Shown in pieces: positions 22,005-30,009 of a stretch of 31,655 nucleotides of DNA (position 1 is its first letter; every line of letters starts with the position of its first letter). The position numbers and the translations under genes are program-made. This DNA comes from an uncultured Desulfovibrio sp. (GTDB taxonomy: Bacteria; Desulfobacterota; Desulfovibrionia; Desulfovibrionales; Desulfovibrionaceae). Under the pieces are notes generated by a model. The model worked only from the letters and a program-made list of their open reading frames with translations. It was not told where the DNA came from and made no database searches. Location of the stretch: positions 1 through 31,655 of the forward strand of contig NZ_CAJUBO010000026.1 of the NCBI RefSeq assembly GCF_910584445.1, read 5' to 3'.

Positions 22005-22868
22005 TCAGGCGTTCCCGTCCGCGCCCAGGCCGAGGATGCGCCGGGCATTCTCATACATGACCTTGCGGCGCGCGTCCTCCCGCAGGGGGAAGGCCGCATA
22101 CGCCTCCAGCGCGTCGGCCAGCTCCACGAAGGGATGGGCGCTGGCAAAGACGACCTTGTCGGCGATGCTCCCGTTCATGGCCTGCACATAGACATCCACC
22201 ATGGGCGCGCGCTCGTATTCGGAAATGTCCATATAGACATTGGCGTTGCGCAGGCAGGTGTAGATGGACTCGTTGACGAAGGGATAGCCGCCGTGGCTCA
22301 TGATGAGCACCAGCTCGGGAAAGTCGCGGGCGACCTTGTCCACGTCGCGCGGGTCGGCATATTCCAGGATGGCGCCCGGCACCTGGGGCGGCGGGGCCAT
22401 GGTGATGAAGACCGGCACCCCCAGCTCGCAGCACTTGGCATACAGCGGATAGAACCGGGCTTCGGAGGCCGGGATGTGGGCGAGATAGGGATCGATGGCG
22501 ATGCCCTTCATGCCCAGCTCGCGCACGGCGCGCTCCACCTCGCGCACGGCGGCCATCTTCTTGTGCGGGTCGATGCCCCAGAAGCCCACGAACTTCTCCG
22601 GGTACGCGCGGCAGAACTCCAGCACGCTCGGATTGTTGGCCGGGAAGCCGTAGGTGGTCTCGCAATCACGGCCGGTGATCACGCCAAGCTCCACGCCCAG
22701 GCGGTCCAGCCCGGCGACGATCTCCGGCAGGGGCTGCGCCTGCCTGGCGTCAAAGCCGATGGCCTTGCAGGCGGCCTTGAACATGGCGCTGTTCTTGATG
22801 CCGTTGATGATCTCCGGCGTATTGGGCCGGAAACGGAAGTCGATCACTTTCTGGCGGGTCTGTGTCAT
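22005..22868 (-). CDS. Amidohydrolase-2 family protein with altered metal-site motifs
   Basis: This 287-residue protein has a TIM-barrel of the amidohydrolase 2 (ACMSD/gamma-resorcylate decarboxylase-like) type. It is recognised from the order of segments: an N-terminal strand, AVREVERAVRELGMKGIAIDPY, CCELGVPVFITMAPPP, FPELVLIMSHGGYP, and the ending YENARRILGL. Family members normally carry HxH on strand 1 and an Asp in a GSDxP motif near the end. Here strand 1 reads VIDFRFRP and the late motif reads FASAHPF, so both H ligands and the Asp are absent while the histidine of SHGG remains. It starts 15 nt after the fused TRAP permease with a GGAGGT ribosome site, so it belongs to the transporter operon. 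Its role in isethionate use is unknown. Confidence 0.85.
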   Translation of the reverse strand: MTQTRQKVIDFRFRPNTPEIINGIKNSAMFKAACKAIGFDARQAQPLPEIVAGLDRLGVELGVITGRDCETTYGFPANNPSVLEFCRAYPEKFVGFWGIDPHKKMAAVREVERAVRELGMKGIAIDPYLAHIPASEARFYPLYAKCCELGVPVFITMAPPPQVPGAILEYADPRDVDKVARDFPELVLIMSHGGYPFVNESIYTCLRNANVYMDISEYERAPMVDVYVQAMNGSIADKVVFASAHPFVELADALEAYAAFPLREDARRKVMYENARRILGLGADGNA

Positions 22869-22883
22869 TGCGGTACCTCCGGG

Positions 22884-24743
22884 TTATTTTCCGCTGACAA
22901 GGCAAAGGGGAACTTCCGGCACATAGGTGCAGAGCAGGAGCACCAGAAGCATGAGTCCGATCATGGGCAGCGCCATGGCGGAAATGCGCTCCAGCCGGGC
23001 CTTCGCCACGCCGCTTGCCACAAAGAGGTTGACGCCCACCGGCGGCGTGATGAAGCCGATAGCCAGGTTGACCACCATGATGATGCCGAAGTGCAGCGGC
23101 GAAACGCCCACGCCCGTCACCACGGGCAGCAGGATGGGCGCCAGGATGACGATGGCGGCCAGGGCCTCCATGAAGGTGCCCACGATGAGCAGCAGGACGT
23201 TGATGAGCAGGAGCACCACGATCTTGCTTTCCGTGAGGCTCAGGATGCCGCGGGCGATGGTGCCCGGCACGTCCTCCAGGGTCATGATGTTGCCGAACAG
23301 CGTAGCCATTGCCATGAGCAGGATGATGATGGATGAGGTCTCGCAGGATTCCACGCAGGAATTCCACAGGCCCTTGAAGTCCATCTCGCGGTAGAGGAAC
23401 AGGCCCACGATGAGACCGTAGAAGGCCGAGACCGCCGCGGCCTCGGTGGGCGTCATGATACCGCCGTAGATGCCGCCAAGGACGATGACAGGCACCATCA
23501 GCGCCCACTTGGCCTCCCAGAAGGCGCGCCCCAGCGTGCCGATGTCGCGCTTTTTCTCCTGGCCGCGCCAGCCGCGCCGCCGGGAATAGAAGAAGCAATA
23601 GCCCATGAGCACAAGGCCGGTGAGGATGCCCGGCACGATGCCGCCCATGAACAGGTCGCCGATGGAGACCTGCGCCGCCACGCCGTACACCACGAAGGGA
23701 TTGGACGGGGGGATCATCACGCCCACGCAGCCGGCGGCGGCCACCAGGGCGCAGGCGAAGAACTTGTCATAGCCGCGTTCGATCATGGCCGGAATGGTCA
23801 GCCCGCCGATGGCGGCCACCGTTGCCGGCCCGGAGCCGGAAATGGCGCCGAAGAACATGCAGGTCACGATGGCCGTCAGGCCCATGCCGCCATAGAGGCC
23901 CCCCACGATCTCGTCGGCCAGCGTGAGCAGCCGGTGAGAAAGACCGCCGGCCCCCATGAAGACGCCGGCGGCGATGAAGAAGGGAATCGCCATGATGGGG
24001 AAATTGTCGATGGACGTGAAGGCCACCTGCGCCATGTACTCGATGGGCAGGGTATCCGCGCTGATGATGGTCGCGAGAGTGGAAAGCCCCAGCGAAATGG
24101 CGATGGGCACGCCAATGGCGCACAGGACCACAAAGTAGCCGAAGAGCGCCGTGAGCGGCTCGATATAGTCGCACAGGAAGCAGGGCGAAATGATGAGCGC
24201 CACCAGGCCGAAACCGATGCAGGAATCCAGCGGGCCGCAGCGGCGCATCTGGGGCACCAGGTCCTGGAGCAGGCGCAGGCACATGAGTCCGAAGCCCAGG
24301 GGCAGGATCAGGTAGGGGACCAGGAACGGGATCCGCAGGGCCGTGGTGTACTGCGGAAACTGCATGAGCCGCTCGATCTGCCCCCAGCCGTACCAGGCGA
24401 TGACCGCCGTGAGGCAGAAGAAAAGGCTGTCCACCACTATCCAGCTGATGCGCTGCCAGCGCGGGGGCAGATGGTCATACAGGATGTCCACCCGGATGGA
24501 GGACCGTTTCCTGATGGCGACGGAGACCGCGAGATAGGAGATCCAGATAAAGATATACCGCGAAAGCTCCTCCGTCCAGACGGCGGCGCCCGCGCGTTCG
24601 ATAAACTGCGTAATGATATATCTGTAGATGACCTGCCATGTGATGAACAGGATGATGCTCAACAGACCGGCGACCATGAAAACGCTTTCAAAATTCTCAT
24701 TCAGCCATGAGAGTATCCTGCATTTGCGCTTTCCGTCTTCCAT
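22884..24743 (-). CDS. TRAP transporter fused DctQ-DctM membrane subunit
   Basis: This 619-residue inner-membrane protein joins the small DctQ subunit (about residues 1-185, four predicted TM helices, with EELSRYIFIWISYLAVSVAIRKRSSIRVD) to the large DctM subunit (about 190-619, roughly twelve TM helices). DctM landmarks include the PIAISLGLSTL segment, GGLTIPAMIERGY, and GVMIPPSNPFVVYGV. TRAP transporters import carboxylates or sulfonates with a sodium gradient and a periplasmic binding protein. Isethionate is the inferred substrate because of the divergent islAB genes. It follows the binding-protein gene with an intercistronic hairpin. Confidence 0.93.
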   Translation of the reverse strand: MEDGKRKCRILSWLNENFESVFMVAGLLSIILFITWQVIYRYIITQFIERAGAAVWTEELSRYIFIWISYLAVSVAIRKRSSIRVDILYDHLPPRWQRISWIVVDSLFFCLTAVIAWYGWGQIERLMQFPQYTTALRIPFLVPYLILPLGFGLMCLRLLQDLVPQMRRCGPLDSCIGFGLVALIISPCFLCDYIEPLTALFGYFVVLCAIGVPIAISLGLSTLATIISADTLPIEYMAQVAFTSIDNFPIMAIPFFIAAGVFMGAGGLSHRLLTLADEIVGGLYGGMGLTAIVTCMFFGAISGSGPATVAAIGGLTIPAMIERGYDKFFACALVAAAGCVGVMIPPSNPFVVYGVAAQVSIGDLFMGGIVPGILTGLVLMGYCFFYSRRRGWRGQEKKRDIGTLGRAFWEAKWALMVPVIVLGGIYGGIMTPTEAAAVSAFYGLIVGLFLYREMDFKGLWNSCVESCETSSIIILLMAMATLFGNIMTLEDVPGTIARGILSLTESKIVVLLLINVLLLIVGTFMEALAAIVILAPILLPVVTGVGVSPLHFGIIMVVNLAIGFITPPVGVNLFVASGVAKARLERISAMALPMIGLMLLVLLLCTYVPEVPLCLVSGK

Positions 24744-24846
24744 GCTTTCCCCCTGGAACAGTTTGGTCCCCGCTTTTTTTTGCGATCCGGGGACTTAAAA
24801 GGCACGGGCATTCCACTGCGCGGGAAAAGCGACCGGGAATGCCGGG

Positions 24847-24873
24847 CGGGGCGCCCCTTGCGGGACGCCCCCG
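24847..24873 (-). terminator. Intercistronic hairpin between TRAP binding protein and permease genes
   Basis: A GC-rich stem closed by a GCAA tetraloop lies just after the binding-protein stop codon and is not followed by a long T-run. It is more likely an RNA-stabilising or partial-terminator structure. Such structures commonly let the binding protein be made in excess over the permease. Confidence 0.6.
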
Positions 24874-24881
24874 TTGCTGTC

Positions 24882-25889
24882 TCAGTTCTGGGTCTCTTCG
24901 ATGAGCACCTGGATCTCCTGAGGGATCTCCTTGGAGAACTTGTCGCGCACGGGCTGCGTCTTGCGCTTCAGTTCCGCGCGCTGTTCGGGGGTGAGGATGG
25001 TGATGTCGATGCCCTTGTCGCGGAAGGCCTGCCAGGCCTTTTCCTCAAGCCTGACGGATTCCGCGCGCTGCCAGGCGGTGGCCTCGCTGGCGGCCTCGCG
25101 GATGATCTTCTGCTGCTCCGGGGTCAGGCTGTCCCACTTTTTCTTGTTCATCAGCAGGATGTGCATGGAGTAGTTGTGCTGCGAATCCATGGCGTGCTTG
25201 AGCACTTCGGAATGCTTGGCATCATTGAGCAGGGAGAACGTATTGCCCTCGCCGTCCACCGTGCCCTGCTGGAGCGCGGTATAGGTTTCGCCCCAGGCCA
25301 CCGGCGCGGGGTTCATGCCCAGTTCCGTCGCCACGGCCACTTCCACGGGCGAGTCCGTGGTGCGGATCTTCATGTTCTGCAGGTCCTTCACGTCCTTCAG
25401 CGGCTTCTTGGCCGAGGTGAAGTTGCGGTAGCCGTATTCGCTGAACATGATGGTCTCAAGGCCGATGTCGTTGGCGACCTTGCGCAGCGCCTTGCCCAGC
25501 TCGCCCTCGTCAAGGGCCTTGTACAGCTTCTGCTGGTTCTTGGGATCGGTGACATAGGGCAGGTCGATCGCCATGTAGGCGGGCGAGAAGCTTGCCAGGT
25601 TGGGCGTGGACGAGGACGACATATCCAGCGTGCCGGCCTGGGCGGCTTCGGTGGTCACGCGGTCGGAGCCGATCTGGCAGTTCCCGAAGATCTGGATCTT
25701 CATCTTGCCGCCGCTTTTCTTCTCCACCAGTTCCTTGAACTTTTCATAGCCCACGGTCACGTTGTTGCCGGGAGCCATGGGATGGCCGATACGGAGCGTG
25801 ACCGGTTTTTCCGCCGCCAGCGCAAGGGACCCCCCCAGGATCAAACCCGCCGCCACCAGCGCGCCCGCTGCGCAAAACAACTTTCGCAT
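24882..25889 (-). CDS. TRAP transporter periplasmic solute-binding protein, DctP family
   Basis: This 335-residue periplasmic binding protein has a clear signal peptide (residues 1 to about 26; MRKLFCAAGALVAAGLILGG, cleavage near ALA-AEK). The mature protein shows DctP features: LRIGHPMAPGNNVTVGYEKFKELVEKKSGGKMKIQIF, the LPYV segment, MKIRTTDSPVEVAVATELGMNPAPVAWGETYTALQQGTVDGEGN with the ligand-binding arginine, and a C-terminal helical tail. Isethionate is the inferred ligand from context. It is the first gene of the minus-strand transporter operon, with a sigma-54 promoter about 60 nt upstream and a GAGGA ribosome site. Confidence 0.93.
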   Translation of the reverse strand: MRKLFCAAGALVAAGLILGGSLALAAEKPVTLRIGHPMAPGNNVTVGYEKFKELVEKKSGGKMKIQIFGNCQIGSDRVTTEAAQAGTLDMSSSSTPNLASFSPAYMAIDLPYVTDPKNQQKLYKALDEGELGKALRKVANDIGLETIMFSEYGYRNFTSAKKPLKDVKDLQNMKIRTTDSPVEVAVATELGMNPAPVAWGETYTALQQGTVDGEGNTFSLLNDAKHSEVLKHAMDSQHNYSMHILLMNKKKWDSLTPEQQKIIREAASEATAWQRAESVRLEEKAWQAFRDKGIDITILTPEQRAELKRKTQPVRDKFSKEIPQEIQVLIEETQN

Positions 25890-25957
25890 CTCAGTCCTCG
25901 CTTTTTAGAGACCCTGCGGACGGACCCCACTGGCCCGCCCTTGTGATTTTTTGAATA

Positions 25958-25973
25958 AGCACAAAGCATGCCA
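25958..25973 (-). promoter_or_regulatory. Sigma-54 (-24/-12) promoter for the TRAP operon
   Basis: On the minus strand TGGCATGCTTTGTGCT fits TGGCACG-N4-TTGCW with GG and GC at the correct spacing. Transcription would start near 25947, about 57 nt before the dctP start codon. Confidence 0.75.
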
Positions 25974-26118
25974 GCGGGGTCTGGAGCCACCGCGCGGGGA
26001 ATTTTAAAAATAAACAAATAAATTCATGGTGTTAATAACTAATAACCCCTCCTGATAAGCACAGGGGCGCCGCACGCCGCAAATTTGCATCGCCAGCTCC
26101 CCGCGGGGGAAATTTTTG

Positions 26119-26134
26119 TTCCATCCTGCTGGAA
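26119..26134. promoter_or_regulatory. Candidate enhancer (upstream activating) dyad
   Basis: TTCCA at 26119-26123 and TGGAA at 26130-26134 form an interrupted dyad in the AT-rich centre, about 150 bp from one sigma-54 promoter and about 210 bp from the other. That is a normal distance range for activators of this class. No second identical copy was found, so the assignment is tentative. Confidence 0.25.
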
Positions 26135-26344
26135 AAATTCTCTTTTTTTGGAAAATCCCCCACCCTGGCACCGGAAGGGACGGGCAGCACCGTCGCAGAT
26201 CCGCATCGCCCTTTGCGGACACGTTCCGAATTTCCCATGCGTACCGACGCAAACCTGCAACATCCGGTCCCCGTCCCCCGCTTCCAGGCGTGCGCCGCCC
26301 CTGTCCGGCGGCATTTGTCGTGGAAATCTGGTGGATTGGAAATC

Positions 26345-26360
26345 TGGCACAGGCGATGCA
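26345..26360 (+). promoter_or_regulatory. Sigma-54 (-24/-12) promoter for islA
   Basis: TGGCACAGGCGATGCA matches the consensus at the GG and GC doublets and has the correct 10-nt spacing between them. Transcription would start near 26371, about 54 nt before the islA ATG. A copy of the direct repeat TGGAAATCTGG overlaps the -24 element. Confidence 0.85.
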
Positions 26361-26424
26361 ATGTCCCGGGCACGCCAACATCGCCCGCCTCCAACGGGCG
26401 GAAACCTTTGTATGGGGGAACATC

Positions 26425-28920
26425 ATGAGCGTTATGGAATGCGCCTGCCGTTCACCGCAGGAACAGCGACTTCAGGATCGTATCCAGGGCAAGGAAAACA
26501 AGTTCCGCAACACGCATGCCCGCGTTTTCCGCCTGCTGGAGCGGTTCGACGGCCAGAAGCCGCGCATCGACATCGAACGCGCGCGCTATTTCACCGAATC
26601 CATGAAAGAGACCGAGGGGCAGCCCCTGGTGCTGCGCTGGGCCAAGGCGCTCATGCACATCGCCAAGAACATCTCGGTCTGCGTGCAGGAGGACCAGCTG
26701 CTGCTGGGCCGCGCCGGCTGCGACGGCCGCTACGGCATCCTCTATCCCGAACTGGACGGCGACTTCCTGGACATCGCCGTGCGCGACCTGCCCACCCGCA
26801 AAACCTCGCCGGCCACCATCACGCCCGAGGACGCCAAGGTCGTCATCGAGGAGATCGCCCCCTACTGGAAGGGCAAGACCTACCACGAGGCCCTCAATGC
26901 CGCCCTGCCGCCGGAAGTCCACAAGCTCACCTATGACGACCCGCAGGGACTCATCTCGCGCTTCATCGTCAACGAGACCTCGTCCTTCCGTTCCTCCATC
27001 CAGTGGGTGCACGACTACGGAAAGATCCTCAAGCGCGGCTTCAACGGCATCAAGAAGGAGGCCCAGGAAAAACTGGCCGCCCTTGACCCCATGAGCGCCA
27101 AGGACGACCGCGAGAAACGCCCCTTCCTGGAAGCCGTCATCATCGTCTGCGACGCCATCGTCCTCTGGGCCAAGCGCCACGCCAAGCTGGCGCGCGAAAT
27201 GGCGGAGAAGGAGACGGACCCCGCGCGCAAGGCCGAGCTGCTGCGTATGGCCGACAACGCCGAGCGCGTGCCCGGCGAACCCGCCCGCGACTTCTGGGAG
27301 GCCTGCCAGAGCCAGTGGTTCACCCAGATGTTCTCGCGCATTGAGCAGAAGACCGGCACCACCATCTCTAACGGCCGCATGGACCAGTACCTCTATCCCT
27401 TCTACAAGAAGGACAAGGCCGAGGGGAAACTCACCGACAAGGAGGCCATCGAGCTTCTGGAGTGCATGTGGGTGGGCATGGCCGAATTCATCGACATGTA
27501 CATCTCCCCCACCGGCGGCGCCTTCAACGAGGGCTACGCCCACTGGGAGGCCGTGACCGTCGGCGGCCAGACCCCGGACGGCCGCGACGCCAGCAACGAG
27601 CTGACCCATCTCATCCTCAAGTCCAAGCGCGAATTCCCGCTGCACTATCCCGACCTGGCGGCCCGCATCCATGCCCGCGCGCCCGAGCGCTACCTCTGGG
27701 ACGTGGCCGAGACCATCAAGGACGGCACGGGCTTCCCCAAGCTGATCAATGACGAGGAAGTGGTGCCGCTCTACGTCTCCAAGGGCGCCACCTTCGAGGA
27801 GGCCCTGGACTACGCCGTCTCCGGCTGCACCGAGGCGCGCATGCCCAACCGCGACACCTATACCTCCGGGGGCGCCTACATCAACTTCGCCGCCGCCGTG
27901 GAAATGGTGCTCCGCAACGGCCGCATGAAGAAATACGGCGACGAGCTTCTGGGCGTGGAAACGGGCGACCCGCGCAACTTCAAGACCTGGGAAGAGTTCT
28001 GGAACGCCTATGTGCAGCAGCACCTGCTCTTCCTCAAGACCGCGTTCGTCCAGCAGTACCTCATCAACAAGCTGCGCGCCGAGCACTTTGCCCAGCCCAT
28101 GGGTTCCGCCATGCACGACCTGTGCATGAAGCACTGCATCGACCTGCATCAGGAGCAGATCCCCGAGGGCATCAACCTGGGCTACTTCGAGTACATGGGA
28201 CTCGGCACGGTGGTCGATTCCCTGGCGGCGGTGAAAAAGCTGGTCTTCGAGGAAAAGAAGCTGACCATGGACCAGCTCATCAAGGCCATCGACGCCAACT
28301 TCAAGGGCTATGAGGACGTGCAGGCGCTGTTGCGCTCCGCCCCGTGCTATGGCAACAATGATCCCTACGCCGACGCCATCGGCCGCGAGATCGACCGCAT
28401 CTCGGTGGAATACGGCGGCAAGTACTCCATGAAGGATCTGGGCATGCACAACGATGTCCGCTATGTGCCCTTCACCTCCCATGTGCCCTTCGGCAAGGTG
28501 GTGTCGGCCACGCCCAACGGCCGCACCGACGGGTTCCCGCTGTCCGACGGTTCCTCGGCCTCGCACGGCGCGGACGTGAACGGTCCCACCGCGGTGCTGC
28601 TCTCCAACTACAACACCAAGAACATGGGCATGCGCGACCGCGCCGCCCGCATGCTGAACATCAAGTTCACGCCCAAGTGCCTTGAGGGCGAGGCGGGGAC
28701 GGAGAAGCTGGTCTCCTTCATCCGCACCTTCTGCGACCTCAAGCTCTGGCATGTGCAGTTCAACGTGCTCAACAGGGAGACCCTGGTGGCCGCCCAGAAG
28801 GACCCGCAGAAATACCGCAACCTCATCGTGCGTATCGCCGGCTACAGCGCCTATTTTGTGGACCTCTCCCCGGATCTGCAGAATGACCTCATCGCCCGCA
28901 CCGAGCACGAGACCTGCTAG
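26425..28920 (+). CDS. islA: Isethionate sulfite-lyase, glycyl radical enzyme
   Basis: This 831-residue glycyl radical enzyme cleaves the C-S bond of isethionate (2-hydroxyethanesulfonate) to acetaldehyde and sulfite without oxygen. The thiyl-radical cysteine and general base are in SGCTEAR (Cys468, Glu470). The glycyl radical lies in RIAGYSAYFVDL (Gly806). Residues I recall as contacting the sulfonate in characterised IslA/IseG (Arg189, Gln193, Trp374, Arg678, Phe682) are present at 189, 193, 374, 679 and 683, a consistent one-residue shift in the second half. This separates it from pyruvate formate-lyase, glycerol dehydratase and choline lyase. The ATG at 26425 (MSVMECAC) has a GGGGGAA ribosome site. 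It is followed by its activase and is the alternative symbol iseG in some literature. Confidence 0.95.
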   Translation: MSVMECACRSPQEQRLQDRIQGKENKFRNTHARVFRLLERFDGQKPRIDIERARYFTESMKETEGQPLVLRWAKALMHIAKNISVCVQEDQLLLGRAGCDGRYGILYPELDGDFLDIAVRDLPTRKTSPATITPEDAKVVIEEIAPYWKGKTYHEALNAALPPEVHKLTYDDPQGLISRFIVNETSSFRSSIQWVHDYGKILKRGFNGIKKEAQEKLAALDPMSAKDDREKRPFLEAVIIVCDAIVLWAKRHAKLAREMAEKETDPARKAELLRMADNAERVPGEPARDFWEACQSQWFTQMFSRIEQKTGTTISNGRMDQYLYPFYKKDKAEGKLTDKEAIELLECMWVGMAEFIDMYISPTGGAFNEGYAHWEAVTVGGQTPDGRDASNELTHLILKSKREFPLHYPDLAARIHARAPERYLWDVAETIKDGTGFPKLINDEEVVPLYVSKGATFEEALDYAVSGCTEARMPNRDTYTSGGAYINFAAAVEMVLRNGRMKKYGDELLGVETGDPRNFKTWEEFWNAYVQQHLLFLKTAFVQQYLINKLRAEHFAQPMGSAMHDLCMKHCIDLHQEQIPEGINLGYFEYMGLGTVVDSLAAVKKLVFEEKKLTMDQLIKAIDANFKGYEDVQALLRSAPCYGNNDPYADAIGREIDRISVEYGGKYSMKDLGMHNDVRYVPFTSHVPFGKVVSATPNGRTDGFPLSDGSSASHGADVNGPTAVLLSNYNTKNMGMRDRAARMLNIKFTPKCLEGEAGTEKLVSFIRTFCDLKLWHVQFNVLNRETLVAAQKDPQKYRNLIVRIAGYSAYFVDLSPDLQNDLIARTEHETC

Positions 28921-28935
28921 CAGACGCTGAAATGA

Positions 28936-28963
28936 CGCCCCGGCCGGTTTTCCGGCCGGGGCG
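28936..28963 (+). terminator. Strong hairpin between islA and islB
   Basis: A perfect 12-bp GC stem (28936-28947 with 28952-28963) with a TTTT loop is followed by only TTT. It could terminate most islA transcripts or protect their 3' ends, giving more lyase than activase, which is needed only in small amounts. Confidence 0.8.
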
Positions 28964-28987
28964 TTTCCTCCAAGGCAAGGATGTGGC

Positions 28988-29947
28988 ATGTACCAGGAAG
29001 ACTATGATGACGATCAGGACCTCGCCCGGGAAGGCATGGTCTTCAATATCCAGAAGTATTCCGTCCATGACGGTCCCGGCATCCGCACCATCGTCTTTCT
29101 CAAGGGCTGCGCCCTGCGTTGCCGCTGGTGCAGCAACCCCGAATCTCAGAATACCGGGCCTGAGCTGGCCTGGAACGAGGGGCGCTGCATCGGCCTGGAA
29201 AAATGCGGCCACTGCCTGGAGGCCTGCGACAGGGGAGCGCTGACCCCGGGAGCGGACGGCAAGCCCGTTCTCCATCGCGAAAAGTGCGGCGACTGCGCCC
29301 AGGCCTGCGCGGGCGCCTGCCCCCCCCAGGGGCTGCTCGTCTATGGCAAACGGCGCACCGCGGGCGATGTGCTGGATGCCGTGGAACAGGACATGGCCTT
29401 CTATACCCGCTCCGGCGGCGGCATGACGCTTTCCGGCGGCGAGCCGCTCCTGCAGCGCGATTTCGCCGTGGCCCTGCTGCGTCAGGCCCGTCAGCGCCGC
29501 ATGAAAACGGCCATCGAGACCTGCGGCATGGTGCCGGAAGAGAATATCCGCGCGGCGGCGCCCTGGCTCAGCTACGCCCTTTTTGACATCAAGCACATGG
29601 ACGCGGCGACGCACAAGGAGCAGACCGGGGCGGACAATGCGCGCATCCTCGCCAATTTCCGCATCCTGGCCGAAGAGTTCCCCACGCTGCCCATCCTGGC
29701 CCGCACCCCGGTCATTCCCGGTTTCAACGACACGCCCGAGGCCATCGAGTCCATCGCGCGCTTTCTCGAGCCTTTCGGCCATGTGCGCTACGAGATGCTC
29801 CCCTACCACCGCCTGGGAACGCAGAAATACCACTTCCTTCACCGTGAGCCGCCCATGGGCGACATCACGCTGGAAAAAAGCCGGATGCCCCGACTGCAAC
29901 AGGTCGCCCTTGACATCCTGGGGGAGCGGGTGCAGATTCCCAAATGA
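28988..29947 (+). CDS. islB: Isethionate sulfite-lyase activating enzyme, radical SAM
   Basis: This 319-residue radical-SAM activase installs the glycyl radical on IslA. The radical-SAM cluster motif is Cys41-x3-Cys45-x2-Cys48 (GCALRCRWC). An inserted ferredoxin-like domain with two more 4Fe-4S sites follows: Cys67, 73, 76, 80 and Cys100, 103, 107, 111. This is the arrangement of activases for non-PFL glycyl radical enzymes. The GGEP SAM-binding motif (MTLSGGEPLL) and the later FDIKHMD segment are present. It starts 67 nt after islA, beyond a hairpin, and is probably in the same transcript. Confidence 0.93.
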   Translation: MYQEDYDDDQDLAREGMVFNIQKYSVHDGPGIRTIVFLKGCALRCRWCSNPESQNTGPELAWNEGRCIGLEKCGHCLEACDRGALTPGADGKPVLHREKCGDCAQACAGACPPQGLLVYGKRRTAGDVLDAVEQDMAFYTRSGGGMTLSGGEPLLQRDFAVALLRQARQRRMKTAIETCGMVPEENIRAAAPWLSYALFDIKHMDAATHKEQTGADNARILANFRILAEEFPTLPILARTPVIPGFNDTPEAIESIARFLEPFGHVRYEMLPYHRLGTQKYHFLHREPPMGDITLEKSRMPRLQQVALDILGERVQIPK

Positions 29948-30009
29948 TCGGGAGTCATCGCCGGATTCCCGGGAACTGACTTTCAGCGGCCATTGCCGCG
30001 ACGCCAGCC

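Larger units (their letters stand above)
25890..26424. other. Divergent regulatory region between the TRAP operon and islA
   Basis: This 535-bp gene-free region is locally AT-rich (about 26000-26160) inside GC-rich surroundings. It carries outward-facing sigma-54 promoters at 25958-25973 (-) and 26345-26360 (+), a 10-bp palindrome GCAAATTTGC (26079-26088), an imperfect dyad TTCCA-N6-TGGAA (26119-26134) and a direct repeat TGGAAATCTGG (26321-26331 and 26337-26347). The dyads are candidate enhancer sites for the sigma-54 activator encoded at 30010-31482. Confidence 0.7.

Noticed and set aside
26170..26200. TGGCACCGG as a second sigma-54 promoter for islA
   Set aside because: The -24 half is good but there is no GC doublet at the right distance for a -12 half.
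26116..26424. N-terminal extension of islA by about 100 residues
   Set aside because: It would run through the sigma-54 promoter. The ATG at 26425 puts the catalytic cysteine at 468 as in characterised enzymes.
26425..28920. Calling the enzyme pyruvate formate-lyase, choline lyase or dihydroxypropanesulfonate lyase
   Set aside because: PFL has a Cys-Cys pair, not seen here. The specific residues at 189, 193 and 679 fit isethionate lyase, and the TRAP/sigma-54 context matches known isethionate loci rather than a microcompartment or a DHPS cluster.
26452..28989. An 845-codon open frame antisense to islA
   Set aside because: islA has all catalytic residues in order. The antisense frame is His/Gly/Val-rich and arises from codon bias on the opposite strand.
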